DNA from: Streptomyces aureus
Lineage (GTDB): Bacteria > Actinomycetota > Actinomycetes > Streptomycetales > Streptomycetaceae
Reading direction: 5' to 3'
NCBI RefSeq assembly: GCF_000725495.1
Contig: NZ_JNZD01000027.1
Coordinates: forward strand, 124,001 to 188,000
Length of the DNA stretch: 64,000 nt
Under the pieces are notes generated by a model. That model was not told where the DNA came from. It saw only the letters and a program-made list of their open reading frames with translations, and made no database searches. The translations under genes and the position numbers were made by a program. This document shows, piece after piece, positions 55,801 to 63,722 of this stretch; the first letter of the stretch is position 1; every line of letters begins with the position of its first letter.

Positions 55801-55963
55801 GCTGCTCGTCCCGACGCTCTACGCGATGCTGGAACTGCGCAAGGAGCGCCGCGCGAAGAAGAAGGCGGCGAAGCGGGCGGCGAAGGACGGGGCCGGCTCC
55901 GCCGGTTCCGGCGAGAGCCCCGTGGGCGACGCGGACAAGTCCCCGGAGCCGGCCGGAGTCTGA
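52817..55963 (+). CDS. RND-family efflux permease (HAE1/AcrB type)
   Basis: 1048-residue permease with the 12-helix RND plan: TM1 (about 8-28), a large extracytoplasmic loop (PTIELPVVSVLAPYQGASP...), TM2-6 (about 335-495), a second loop, and TM8-12. GRVVDDSIVVLENIKRH in TM4 carries the paired Asp of the proton relay. It is a cytoplasmic-membrane pump; no membrane-fusion or outer-membrane partner is expected or seen in this Gram-positive. ATG 52817. The charged tail (KKAAKRAAKDGAGSAG) is low complexity. Downstream of a two-component system that may regulate it. Confidence 0.94.
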   Translation: MSWLSRFSLAQRALIGLMSIIALVFGAIAIPQLKQQLLPTIELPVVSVLAPYQGASPDVVEKQVVEPVENSLQAVDGITGVTSTASEGNAVIMASFDYGNDTKQLVADVQQAVNRARAQLPDSVDPQVIAGSTDDMPTVVLAVTSGQDQQALADRLDRTVVPALEGIDGVGRVDVAGVRDLQVAVTPDDKKLAKAGLTTAALGQALQAGGATVPAGSFDEDGSNRTVRVGGGFTSLRQIQDLMVTGAPGKKPVRLASVATVAQTQAAADSITRTDGRPSLAVTVTMAHDGSAVAISDAVKDKLPGLRADLGKGAAITVVSDQGPAVSKSIHGLTTEGALGLLFAVLVILLFLASVRSTLVTAVSIPLSVVLALIVLWTRDLSLNMLTLGALTIAIGRVVDDSIVVLENIKRHLGYGEERQEAILTAVREVAGAVTSSTLTTVAVFLPIGLTGGMVGELFGSFSLTVTAALLASLLVSLTVVPVLSFWFLRAPKGTPADAEEARRKAEEKEERSRLQRFYVPVLRFATRRRLTSLLIAAVVLVGTFGMAPLLKTNFFDQGEQEVLTVKQALKPGTSLAATDAQAKKVEKLLAGVKGVKDYQVTIGSSGFMAAFGGGTDTNQASYQVMLEDSASAKDVKKRIEKGLGELSGLGTTTVAAGDAFGSQDLKVVVKAADADVLRKAADQVRSEVAKLDDVTDVSSDLSQSVPRISVRANSKAAAAGFNDATLGAAVTQAVRGTTTGKAVLDDAERDVVIKSAKPVGTIAELRALRLGAVKLGDIADVELVDGPVSMTRIDGQRAATITAKPAGDNTGAVSADLTAKLDKLKLPAGATASIGGVSSDQDDAFKNLGLAMLAAIAIVFMLLVATFRSLVQPLILLVSIPFAATGAIGLLVVTGTPMGVPAMIGMLMLIGIVVTNAIVLIDLVNQYRAQGHGVVEAVIEGGRHRLRPILMTALATIFALLPMALGVTGEGGFIAQPLAVVVIGGLISSTLLTLLLVPTLYAMLELRKERRAKKKAAKRAAKDGAGSAGSGESPVGDADKSPEPAGV

Positions 55964-55977
55964 TCCGGTTCCAGGAA

Positions 55978-56019
55978 GCGGCCCCCGCCCCGGCGTTCAC
56001 GCGCCGGGGCGGGGGCCGC
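55978..56019 (+). terminator. terminator of the RND gene
   Basis: An 18-bp perfect stem (55978-55995 with 56002-56019) and a 6-nt loop, 15 nt past the stop. Confidence 0.88.
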
Positions 56020-56049
56020 CGCTTTCCGTCCGGGCCGGCCGACGTACGA

Positions 56050-56087
56050 CGAAGAGGCGCCCCCCGGTCACGAGGGGCGCCTCTTCG
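56050..56087 (-). terminator. terminator of nadA
   Basis: A 14-bp stem, CGAAGAGGCGCCCC with GGGGCGCCTCTTCG, and a 10-nt loop, 26 nt past the nadA stop. Back to back with the RND terminator. Confidence 0.85.
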
Positions 56088-56112
56088 ATGTCGCGCTTCG
56101 ACGGCGTCGCGG

Positions 56113-57297
56113 TTACGGCAGTGCCAGCATCCGCTCCAGCGCCAGCTTCGCGAACTTCTCCGTCTCCTTGTCGACCTCGATGCGGTTGACGAGGGTGCCC
56201 TCGGCGAGGGACTCCAGGGTCCACACCAGGTGGGGCAGGTCGATGCGGTTCATCGTCGAGCAGAAGCAGACCGTCTTGTCGAGGAAGACGATCTCCTTGC
56301 CCTCGGGCGCGAACCGGTTCGCCAGCCGCCGCACGAGGTTCAGCTCCGTGCCGATGGCCCACTTGGAGCCGGCCGGGGCGGCCTCCAGGGCCTTGATGAT
56401 GTACTCCGTGGAACCGACGTAGTCCGCCGCCGCGACGACCTCGTGCTTGCACTCGGGGTGCACCAGGACGTTGACGCCCGGGATGCGCTCGCGCACGTCG
56501 TTCACCGAGTCCACGCTGAAGCGGCCGTGCACCGAGCAGTGGCCGCGCCACAGGATCATCTTCGCGCCGCGCAGCTCCTCGGCGGTCAGCCCGCCGTTCG
56601 GCTTGTGCGGGTTGTAGACCACGCAGTCGTCCAGGGACATGCCCATGTCGCGGACGGCGGTGTTGCGGCCGAGGTGCTGGTCGGGCAGGAACAGCACCTG
56701 CGAGCCCTGCTCGAAGGCCCACTCCAGGGCGCGCTGGGCGTTGGAGGAGGTGCAGATCGTGCCGCCGTGCCTGCCCGTGAACGCCTTGATGTCCGCGGAC
56801 GAGTTCATGTACGAGACGGGCACGACCTGCTCGGCGATGCCGGCCTCGGTCAGGACGTCCCAGCACTCGGCGACCTGCTCGGCGGTGGCCATGTCGGCCA
56901 TCGAGCAGCCCGCGGCGAGGTCCGGCAGGACGACCTTCTGGGCGTCGCCGGTGAGGATGTCGGCGGACTCGGCCATGAAGTGCACACCGCAGAAGACGAT
57001 GTACTCGGCCTCCGGGCGGGCCGCCGCGTCACGGGCCAGCTTGAACGAGTCACCCGTGACGTCAGCGAACTGGATGACCTCGTCGCGCTGGTAGTGGTGG
57101 CCGAGCACGAAGACCTTGTCGCCGAGCTTCTCCTTGGCCGCCCGCGCGCGCTCGACCAGGTCCGGGTCGGACGGCGAGGGCAGGTCGCCGGGGCACTCGA
57201 CGCCCCGCTCGCTCTTCGGGTCGGCCTGGCGGCCGAGCAGCAGCAGGGCGAGGGGCGTCGGCTGTACGTCGAGCTCCTGGGTCTGGGCGGTGGTCAC
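56113..57297 (-). CDS. nadA: quinolinate synthase NadA
   Basis: 394-residue 4Fe-4S enzyme that condenses iminoaspartate with dihydroxyacetone phosphate to quinolinate in NAD synthesis. Cluster ligands fit Cys103 (FCGVHFMAE), Cys254 (GHCSVHGRF) and Cys346 (CFCSTMN). VLGHHYQRDEVI, LPDLAAGCSMADM and YMNSSADIKA are family blocks. GTG 57297 has AAAGGG 8 nt upstream; GTG 57306 is an alternative. nadB and nadC are not in the window. It is divergent from erpA, an Fe-S carrier, across a perfect inverted repeat. Confidence 0.96.
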   Translation of the reverse strand: MTTAQTQELDVQPTPLALLLLGRQADPKSERGVECPGDLPSPSDPDLVERARAAKEKLGDKVFVLGHHYQRDEVIQFADVTGDSFKLARDAAARPEAEYIVFCGVHFMAESADILTGDAQKVVLPDLAAGCSMADMATAEQVAECWDVLTEAGIAEQVVPVSYMNSSADIKAFTGRHGGTICTSSNAQRALEWAFEQGSQVLFLPDQHLGRNTAVRDMGMSLDDCVVYNPHKPNGGLTAEELRGAKMILWRGHCSVHGRFSVDSVNDVRERIPGVNVLVHPECKHEVVAAADYVGSTEYIIKALEAAPAGSKWAIGTELNLVRRLANRFAPEGKEIVFLDKTVCFCSTMNRIDLPHLVWTLESLAEGTLVNRIEVDKETEKFAKLALERMLALP

Positions 57298-57397
57298 GAC
57301 ACGCACCCTTTCTGTTCTGCGGGTCGCCGGGCTCTCAGGGGAGCGGTCCGGCGGTACGATGCCTTTTCGTCTCTTTGACGCTATCTATCATAACCGC

Positions 57398-57441
57398 TTC
57401 ACGTCACGTTGACGATGGCCATAGCGTCCATGTGACGTGAA
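57398..57441. promoter_or_regulatory. 10-bp perfect inverted repeat between nadA and erpA
   Basis: TTCACGTCAC (57398-57407) and GTGACGTGAA (57432-57441) are perfect reverse complements 24 nt apart, with the palindrome ATGGCCAT near the centre (57415-57422). TATCTATCATAA (57382-57393) at the left edge is a likely -10 region for nadA. The rest of the 57298-57634 gap shows nothing else. Confidence 0.65.
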
Positions 57442-57634
57442 TCCCGGTCGCCTCTCCGGCGGGTGACACCGAGGTGGACGTGGGGTTGTCCACAGGGCGG
57501 TGTTCGCGCACGGGCGTGTGTGCGAGCATGAAGAGAGAAGGCAGTAAGACATGAGCTCGGCCCGGAATGAATCCGCGGCCCCGCCGGTTGCAACCTGCGG
57601 CAAGCAGTCTCCGTACAACCCGGGAGAGAAGCAG

Positions 57635-57991
57635 ATGTCCGTATCGGACGAGACCACCACCGTGAACGACGGCATCATCCTGTCCGACGCCGCCGCCGCC
57701 AAGGTCAAGGCCCTGCTCGACCAGGAAGGCCGCGAGGACCTGGCGCTGCGCGTCGCCGTTCAGCCCGGCGGCTGCTCCGGCCTGCGGTACCAGCTCTTCT
57801 TCGACGAGCGCTCGCTCGACGGCGACGTCGTCAAGGACTTCGACGGTGTGAAGGTCGTCACCGACCGCATGAGCGCCCCGTACCTGGGCGGCGCCTCGAT
57901 CGACTTCGTCGACACCATCGAGAAGCAGGGCTTCACGATCGACAACCCGAACGCGACGGGCTCCTGCGCCTGCGGCGACTCCTTCAGCTAA
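57635..57991 (+). CDS. erpA: iron-sulfur cluster insertion protein ErpA (HesB/IscA)
   Basis: 118-residue A-type Fe-S carrier. The three cluster Cys are Cys47 (GGCSGLRYQL), Cys111 and Cys113 (GSCACGDSF). ATG 57635 has GGGAGAG about 7 nt upstream; the frame is open to 57551 but the extra residues are not part of the family. It delivers clusters to apo-enzymes; nearby clients are NadA and LipA. Confidence 0.95.
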   Translation: MSVSDETTTVNDGIILSDAAAAKVKALLDQEGREDLALRVAVQPGGCSGLRYQLFFDERSLDGDVVKDFDGVKVVTDRMSAPYLGGASIDFVDTIEKQGFTIDNPNATGSCACGDSFS

Positions 57992-58081
57992 ACGGGACGC
58001 GTCCGGGTCCGGCCGATGCCCGGCCCGGGGGCAGCCCGCGCGTGCCCGGCACCGGACACGCACGCACACGCCGGTACGGAC

Positions 58082-58119
58082 GAAGGCGGCGTCCCCCTCA
58101 CCAGGGGGACGCCGCTTTC
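58082..58119. terminator. bidirectional terminator hairpin
   Basis: GCGGCGTCCCCCT pairs with AGGGGGACGCCGC around a 4-nt loop, extended by GAA/TTTC. It lies between convergent erpA and the large acidic protein gene and can serve both. Confidence 0.82.
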
Positions 58120-58177
58120 GCGTGTCCGGGGCCGGTACCTTCCGGGGCCGGCCTCGTCGGGGGCCGGCCGGTCCGCG

Positions 58178-60301
58178 CTAGCGGGGCTCCGCCGGTGTCG
58201 CGGCGGAGGTCTCGGGGATACCGAAGCGCCCGTGGTGGATCGCCTTGCCGTCGCTGCCCACGACCTCACGGCCGTCGAGCGGCGCGTCCAGCCGCACGGT
58301 CCGCTCGTAGATCTTGGCGATCATGATGCAGACCTTGTTCTTCCAGGGCTTCTCCGTGACGGTGACGGTCACCTTGTCGGAGGTCTCGTGCGCCGAGACG
58401 GTGTAGTCGGCGCACACACCGCCGGTGAAGTCGACCTTCAGCTCCCTGCCGTCGGCCGTGTAGCCCTGGACGGCGACGCCGTGCCGGGCGGCCGGCGAGG
58501 ACGGCTGTCCGGACGGCACCGGCAGCGTCGGCTCCGCGCTCGGCGGCGCCGGTGACTGCGGGGAGGCCAGGAACGCCGGGTCGACCGCCGTGTGCGTCAC
58601 GGTGTACGTGTCCTGCGCGCCCGGCGACCGCACCTCGAACAGCCAGGACGGCACCAGCGCCTGGCGCCCGTTGGCGCGCTGCGCCGCCAGCCCGAAGGTG
58701 GCCTTCTCGACCGTCGTCGCCTGCGGCTTCGCCGGGGAGGGGTGCTCGCACGGCATCTCGTCCCGGTCCTTCAGCGGTACAGGGCTGGCGCAGCCGCCGA
58801 TGCCCATGCGCCGGCCGTCCGTCGCCGGAGCCGAACCGTTCATCAGGTCCAGCGTCTTGCGCGCACTGACGACCGGGTACGCGTCGCCCTCCACCGGTGC
58901 CTTCAACTGGCCGCTGCCGCCGACGACATGACCGGACGAGCCGATCCGCAGGCCCGTCGTCCACCCGTACGTGGGCAGTCCGCCCAGCACCGGATCGGCG
59001 TTCACCACCCGCACCTGGCCCATCAGCTGACCGGTGTCCAGCTTCGCGCCGTCCTGGCCGAGCGCCTTCAGCACGGGCGCGGCCGCCTTCCTCGCCGTCG
59101 CCTCGCTCACCGGGTCCGACGCGGAACCGGCGGCGGAGCCGGGGTCGCCCGGCGAGCACGTCGTGACCTTGACGCAGTTGTCGCCGCCCGGCAGGGCGGA
59201 GGCGAAGGTCCAGGTCCCCGGCGCGTCGGCGGTGACCCGCAGGTTCGGCTCGTTCCCGTCCTTGACGGCGCCGACCGTCCAGGCGTCCCCGGTGAGCCGG
59301 GGCGCGCCGGCCAGCCCGAGGGCCTTCGCGAGCCGGGCCACCTCGGCGCGGGTCACCTTGCCCTCGGCCCAGCGCACATGCGCCGAACCCGGTCCCGCGG
59401 GCAGCGCCCCGCTCGCGCGGTAGGTCGAGCCGTAGGGGTCGGGCTCGCCCGGGGCGATGCCGGCGTTGCCGCCCGTCGCCCCGGTGGCCGTGGTGTAGCC
59501 GTCGAGGGCCAGCGGCGGGGGAGTGGCGTCGGAGCCGGCCGTACCGGACCGGCCGCCGCCGGACGCCGTCGCGGTGAGGTACGCGCCGCCGCCTCCGACG
59601 AGCAGCACGGCGGCGACGACCGAGGCGACGGCCGCCGGCGTGCGCCGCCGGCGCCCCTCATGGGCCCCGGCACCCTCGACGGGCACGACGACCTCGTCCG
59701 CCACGGACCCTGCGGGGGAGGAACGGTCGGGCTCCTCGTCCCGGGACCCCTCGGCGCGTCCCGGGGGCACGTCCCCGGGGGTGTCCTCGCCCCGGTCCTG
59801 TCCGGACGGGGCGCTGGAGCCCGCAGCCACCGTGTCCTTCCCGGGGTCCTCCCCGGCGGTGTCCTGGGCCGTGTTCTCGGCGGGGCTCGCGGGGCTGTCC
59901 TCGGCCGTGTTCTCGTCAGTGCCCTCGGGGCCGCCCTCTTCCGTGTCCGCGGCAGGGCTCGTGGGGCCGCCCGCAGCAGCGTTCGCGGGGTCGGCCTGCG
60001 CAGCGCTCGCGGGGCTGTCCTCGGCAGCGCCGGCAGGGGCGCCGTCCTCGGCATCCGGCGTGACGGGCTGCCCGGCGGAATCCGTGACGGCCCCCTCGGG
60101 GGAACCCGTGACGGCCTTCCCGGCGGGGCGCTCGTCCCGGTCCTTGCCGGAGTCCTCACCGGGGGCTGCGGTCACCGCGCTACCGGCGGTGGTCTCCCCG
60201 GGGGAACCCGTGACGGCGTCCTCGGCGGTGCCGTCGGCGGGACCCCGGGCGTGACCCGCGGCGGGATCGGTCGCGTCGTTGTCGGGTCGCTCGGTGCTCA
60301 C
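58178..60301 (-). CDS. large membrane-anchored protein with acidic low-complexity N-terminus
   Basis: 707-residue protein. The N-terminal 210 residues are extremely rich in Asp/Glu/Ala/Pro/Gly/Thr with loose repeats (TAEDSPASPAENTAQDT, AVTGSPGE, AVTDSAGQ), predicted disordered and cytosolic. A basic stretch (EGRRRRTPAA) and one membrane helix (about 222-245) follow. The extracytoplasmic part is about 460 residues, with paired Cys (DNCVKVTTC, GGCASP...MPCEH) and a beta-rich end. GTG 60301 has GAAGGAG 7 nt upstream. No known domain; homologues are common streptomycete hypotheticals. Confidence 0.82.
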   Translation of the reverse strand: MSTERPDNDATDPAAGHARGPADGTAEDAVTGSPGETTAGSAVTAAPGEDSGKDRDERPAGKAVTGSPEGAVTDSAGQPVTPDAEDGAPAGAAEDSPASAAQADPANAAAGGPTSPAADTEEGGPEGTDENTAEDSPASPAENTAQDTAGEDPGKDTVAAGSSAPSGQDRGEDTPGDVPPGRAEGSRDEEPDRSSPAGSVADEVVVPVEGAGAHEGRRRRTPAAVASVVAAVLLVGGGGAYLTATASGGGRSGTAGSDATPPPLALDGYTTATGATGGNAGIAPGEPDPYGSTYRASGALPAGPGSAHVRWAEGKVTRAEVARLAKALGLAGAPRLTGDAWTVGAVKDGNEPNLRVTADAPGTWTFASALPGGDNCVKVTTCSPGDPGSAAGSASDPVSEATARKAAAPVLKALGQDGAKLDTGQLMGQVRVVNADPVLGGLPTYGWTTGLRIGSSGHVVGGSGQLKAPVEGDAYPVVSARKTLDLMNGSAPATDGRRMGIGGCASPVPLKDRDEMPCEHPSPAKPQATTVEKATFGLAAQRANGRQALVPSWLFEVRSPGAQDTYTVTHTAVDPAFLASPQSPAPPSAEPTLPVPSGQPSSPAARHGVAVQGYTADGRELKVDFTGGVCADYTVSAHETSDKVTVTVTEKPWKNKVCIMIAKIYERTVRLDAPLDGREVVGSDGKAIHHGRFGIPETSAATPAEPR

Positions 60302-60509
60302 CGCATCGCTCCTTCGGCTCCACTGCTGTCCCATGACCCGGCCCTGTCGACGACGGGCACTCCTGGGTCGTAGCGCGCATCCCCGGTACGGGGGACAGCG
60401 ATGGGACGCGGCGGGGGAGCGCACGGTTCCCTGCGGGCGCACTCCTTTTCACCCGTTCGGCGCCGCCGGGGCTCTCACCCGTACGGCGGCACCGCCCGGA
60501 GACCGCCGG

Positions 60510-60731
60510 TCAGTCGCCGTATTCGGACATCGCGTCGAGGAGTCGCGCCGAGGCGGGAGGCACGGTCACCCCGTGGATGAGGGAGGGGGACACATGGAGG
60601 GGAACGGCCGGGGCGGGGGCCGCCCAGTGACCGGCCATCCGGGCGCAGTCGCCGCGCAGCGACGCCAGATCGCCTTCCAGGTCGCTGACCGGGCCGAGCG
60701 GAGCGGTGTCGTGGACCTTGAGGTTCGTCAT
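60510..60731 (-). CDS. small hypothetical protein (73 aa)
   Basis: 73-residue frame from ATG 60731 (MTNLKVHDTAPLGPVSDLEG...). It has good codon bias but no strong ribosome binding site. It contains one central hydrophobic segment and no recognisable domain. It sits divergent from the PfkB kinase gene. Confidence 0.55.
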   Translation of the reverse strand: MTNLKVHDTAPLGPVSDLEGDLASLRGDCARMAGHWAAPAPAVPLHVSPSLIHGVTVPPASARLLDAMSEYGD

Positions 60732-60864
60732 ACCGGAACCGTATGCACCGTTGCCGTCACGAAGAAAGATCTACTATCGGGTAGTTTTGGCCCTTCAGGG
60801 GTCGCGTGCGGACCCGGTAGCGTTAACTGTCAATCCCCTCCCCTCGCAGGAGCGTGTCCTAGCC

Positions 60865-61839
60865 GTGCGTATCGCAGTCACCGGCTCCATCGCCACCGAC
60901 CACCTCATGACCTTCCCCGGCCGATTCGCCGACCAATTGGTCGCCGATCAGCTGCACACGGTCTCCCTCTCCTTCCTGGTCGACAACCTCGATGTCCGCC
61001 GGGGAGGGGTCGGCGCGAACATCGCGTTCGGTATGGGCCAGCTCGGTACCCGTCCGATCCTGGTCGGAGCGGCCGGCTCGGACTTCGACGAGTACCGCGC
61101 CTGGCTGGACCGGCACGGTGTCGACACCGCCTCCGTGCGTATCTCCGAGGTGCTGCACACCGCGCGCTTCGTGTGCACCACGGACGCCGACCACAACCAG
61201 ATCGGCTCCTTCTATACCGGCGCGATGAGCGAGGCCCGCCTCATCGAGCTCAAGGCCGTCGCGGACCGGGTCGGCGGTCTCGACCTGGTCCTGATCGGAG
61301 CGGACGACCCCGAGGGGATGCTCCGCCACACCGAGGAGTGCCGTTCGCGCGGCATCCCGTTCGCCGCCGACTTCTCGCAGCAGATCGCGCGCATGAACGG
61401 CGACGAGATCCGCGTCCTGCTGGACGGCGCGACGTACCTCTTCTCGAACGAGTACGAGAAGGGGCTCATCGAGTCCAAGACGGGCTGGAGCGACGAGGAG
61501 ATCCTGGCCAAGGTCGGCCACCGGGTCACCACCCTCGGCTCGCGCGGTGTCCGCATCGAGCGCGTCGGCCACGACCCGATCGAGGTCGGCTGCGCCGAGG
61601 AGCAGCTCAAGGCGGACCCGACGGGCGTCGGTGACGCGTTCCGCGCCGGCTTCCTCTCCGGTCTGGCCTGGGGCGTCGGCCTGGAGCGCGCCGCCCAGGT
61701 CGGCTGCATGCTCGCCACCCTGGTGATCGAGACGGTCGGCACCCAGGAGTACCAGCTGAGCCGCGCCCACTTCATGGACCGCTTCACCAAGGCGTACGGC
61801 GACGACGCCGCCACCGAGGTCCGGGCGCACCTCGCCTAG
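60865..61839 (+). CDS. PfkB-family carbohydrate/nucleoside kinase
   Basis: 324-residue ribokinase-fold enzyme. MRIAVTGSIATDHLM opens the first strand, RRGGVGANIAFGMGQLG is the PfkB signature 1 region, and ADPTGVGDAFRAGFLSGLAWG is signature 2 with the catalytic Asp in GVGDAF. It phosphorylates a sugar or nucleoside (adenosine-kinase-like members look similar). GTG 60865 is chosen by the family N-terminus; AGGAG lies 12 nt upstream. It is followed by a strong terminator. Confidence 0.93.
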   Translation: MRIAVTGSIATDHLMTFPGRFADQLVADQLHTVSLSFLVDNLDVRRGGVGANIAFGMGQLGTRPILVGAAGSDFDEYRAWLDRHGVDTASVRISEVLHTARFVCTTDADHNQIGSFYTGAMSEARLIELKAVADRVGGLDLVLIGADDPEGMLRHTEECRSRGIPFAADFSQQIARMNGDEIRVLLDGATYLFSNEYEKGLIESKTGWSDEEILAKVGHRVTTLGSRGVRIERVGHDPIEVGCAEEQLKADPTGVGDAFRAGFLSGLAWGVGLERAAQVGCMLATLVIETVGTQEYQLSRAHFMDRFTKAYGDDAATEVRAHLA

Positions 61840-61867
61840 ACCCGGTACGGCCGGTACACCGGACCGC

Positions 61868-61906
61868 AGCAGGGCCCGCCCCCGTACGACGGGGGCGGGC
61901 CCTGCT
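61868..61906 (+). terminator. terminator of the PfkB kinase gene
   Basis: A 17-bp perfect stem (61868-61884 with 61890-61906) and a 5-nt loop, 29 nt past the stop. Confidence 0.88.
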
Positions 61907-61944
61907 CGTCCCGGCGGGCGTGCGTCCCGCCTCGGCCCGGGCGG

Positions 61945-62040
61945 GCCGGCCGTCCCCGCCGAGGCAGGGCCCGGTCTCCGCACCCGGCCCAGGTGCGCCG
62001 GCCGTCCCGGCCGAGGCGGGACCCGGCCTCCGCGCCCGGC
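61945..62040. repeat. imperfect 52-bp direct repeat
   Basis: GCCGGCCGTCC(C/G)... starting at 61945 recurs at 61997; both copies continue as GGCCGAGGC(A/G)GG...CCCGG(T/C)CTCCGC. It sits just before the stop of the NifS-TusA gene. Confidence 0.7.
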
Positions 62041-62041
62041 G

Positions 62042-63424
62042 CTACGACAGCCGGCGGACGACGTAGGCCGAGCCGTGCTCCGCCTCCTCCTCGCCCATGT
62101 ACTCCTGGCCCCGCATCTCGCACCAGGCGGGGATGTCGAGGCGGGCCGCCTCGTCGTCGGACAGGACCCGGACCGTGCCGCCGAGGGGCACGTCCCCGAT
62201 GACCTTGGCCAGTTCGATGACCGGGATCGGGCACCGCCGGCCCAGGGCGTCGACCACCAGCGTGTCGACGGACGCGGGCACCTTCGTCACCGCGGTCGGC
62301 GCCCCCAGCTTCTCGCGCACCCCGGAGACCACGCCGGGCAGGACCGACAGGAAGCGGTCGACGTCCTCCGCCGCGGTGCCCGGCGGCAGCGACACCCGCA
62401 CGTTGCCCTCGCTCAGGACGCCCATGGCCTTCAGGACATGGCTCGGGGTCAGGGTGCTGCTCGTGCACGACGAGCCGGAGGAGACCGAGAAGCCCGCCCG
62501 GTCCAGTTCGTGCAGCAGGGTCTCCCCGTCGACATAGAGACAGGAGAAGGTGACGATCCCCGGGAGCCGGCGGTCCGCGTCGCCGACCACCTCGACGTCC
62601 GGCACCAGCGCGGGCACCCGCGCGCGGATCCGCTCCGTCAGCCCGCGCAGCCGGGCCGCCTCGGCCGCCGCCTCCGCGTGGACGGCCCGCAGCGAGGCCG
62701 CCGCGGCGACGATCGCCGGGATGTTCTCGAACCCGGCCGCCCGCCCCGACTCCCGCTCGTCCGCGGGCCCTTGGGGCGCGAACCGGACACCCTTGCGTAC
62801 GACGAGCAGTCCGACACCCGAGGGTCCGCCCCATTTGTGGGCACTCGCCGTCAGCAGGGACCAGTCGCCCTCGACCCGCCCCCAGCCCAGCGACTGGGCG
62901 GCGTCCACCAGCAGCGGCACTCCCGCCTCCCGGCACACCCGTGCCACCTCGGCCACCGGCTGCTCCGTGCCCACCTCGTGGTTGGCGGACTGGAGGCAGG
63001 CCAGCGCGGTGCCGGGACCGAGGGCGTCGGCCCAGGACGAAGCGGACACCCGGCCGGTGCGGTCCACCTGAACACGGGTCACGGATCCACCCGACGCCTC
63101 GTGGAGGTCTGCCGAATGGAGCACCGAAGAGTGTTCGACGGCTGACACGATCAGGTGGTCTCCGACGCGCCGCCGGCCCGCCAGGGCGCCCCCGACACCG
63201 GCGTGCACCGCCCGGGTTCCGGAGGGGGTGAAGGCCAGTTCGTCGGGACGGCAGCCCACCGCCTCGGCGGCCGCCTCGCGCGCCGCGTCGAGGAGCAGCC
63301 GGGCCCTCCTTCCCTCACGGTAGAGACGGGCGGGATCGGCCCACCCCTCGTCGAACGAGGCCTGCAGGGCCTGCCGGGCGACGGGATGCAGCGGTGCCGC
63401 GGACGCGGCGTCGAAGTAGGACAC
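62042..63424 (-). CDS. cysteine desulfurase / TusA sulfurtransferase fusion
   Basis: 460-residue fusion. Residues 1-375 are a NifS/IscS-type PLP enzyme: PLP Lys197 (SAHKWGG), His150 region (ANHEVGTEQ), and the persulfide loop Cys320 (SSGSSCTSS). Residues 386-460 are a TusA domain with Cys398 (LGRRCPIPV), the persulfide acceptor. The fusion would pass sulfur from Cys320 directly to Cys398, for tRNA thiolation or cofactors. GTG 63424 is weakly supported (GGGGGC upstream). Divergent from ctaC. Confidence 0.94.
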   Translation of the reverse strand: MSYFDAASAAPLHPVARQALQASFDEGWADPARLYREGRRARLLLDAAREAAAEAVGCRPDELAFTPSGTRAVHAGVGGALAGRRRVGDHLIVSAVEHSSVLHSADLHEASGGSVTRVQVDRTGRVSASSWADALGPGTALACLQSANHEVGTEQPVAEVARVCREAGVPLLVDAAQSLGWGRVEGDWSLLTASAHKWGGPSGVGLLVVRKGVRFAPQGPADERESGRAAGFENIPAIVAAAASLRAVHAEAAAEAARLRGLTERIRARVPALVPDVEVVGDADRRLPGIVTFSCLYVDGETLLHELDRAGFSVSSGSSCTSSTLTPSHVLKAMGVLSEGNVRVSLPPGTAAEDVDRFLSVLPGVVSGVREKLGAPTAVTKVPASVDTLVVDALGRRCPIPVIELAKVIGDVPLGGTVRVLSDDEAARLDIPAWCEMRGQEYMGEEEAEHGSAYVVRRLS

Positions 63425-63722
63425 GCCCCCAACGCTAGTCCCGCGACCCGTGCGGCCGGTCCGCCGCGGGGGTCCCCAAGAGGGCGTCAGAAGCCATCCG
63501 GACCGGGGCATTCCAGGTGCTCCCGAAGGGTCTCACCGGCCGAACGGCACTCCTTCGGGGAGTCGGGCGGCGCGTTGGGCACCCTCCCCGCGCGACCCCA
63601 AATAGCGTCCAGTAGGGTTTGGTCCGCATAAACATCCAAACCCCTGCCCGACGCAGGGCGGCGACCGACCAGCGAGAAGGCCGCAGCCAACAGCGCGGGC
63701 GAGACTCTCGGGAAGGCGCTAC

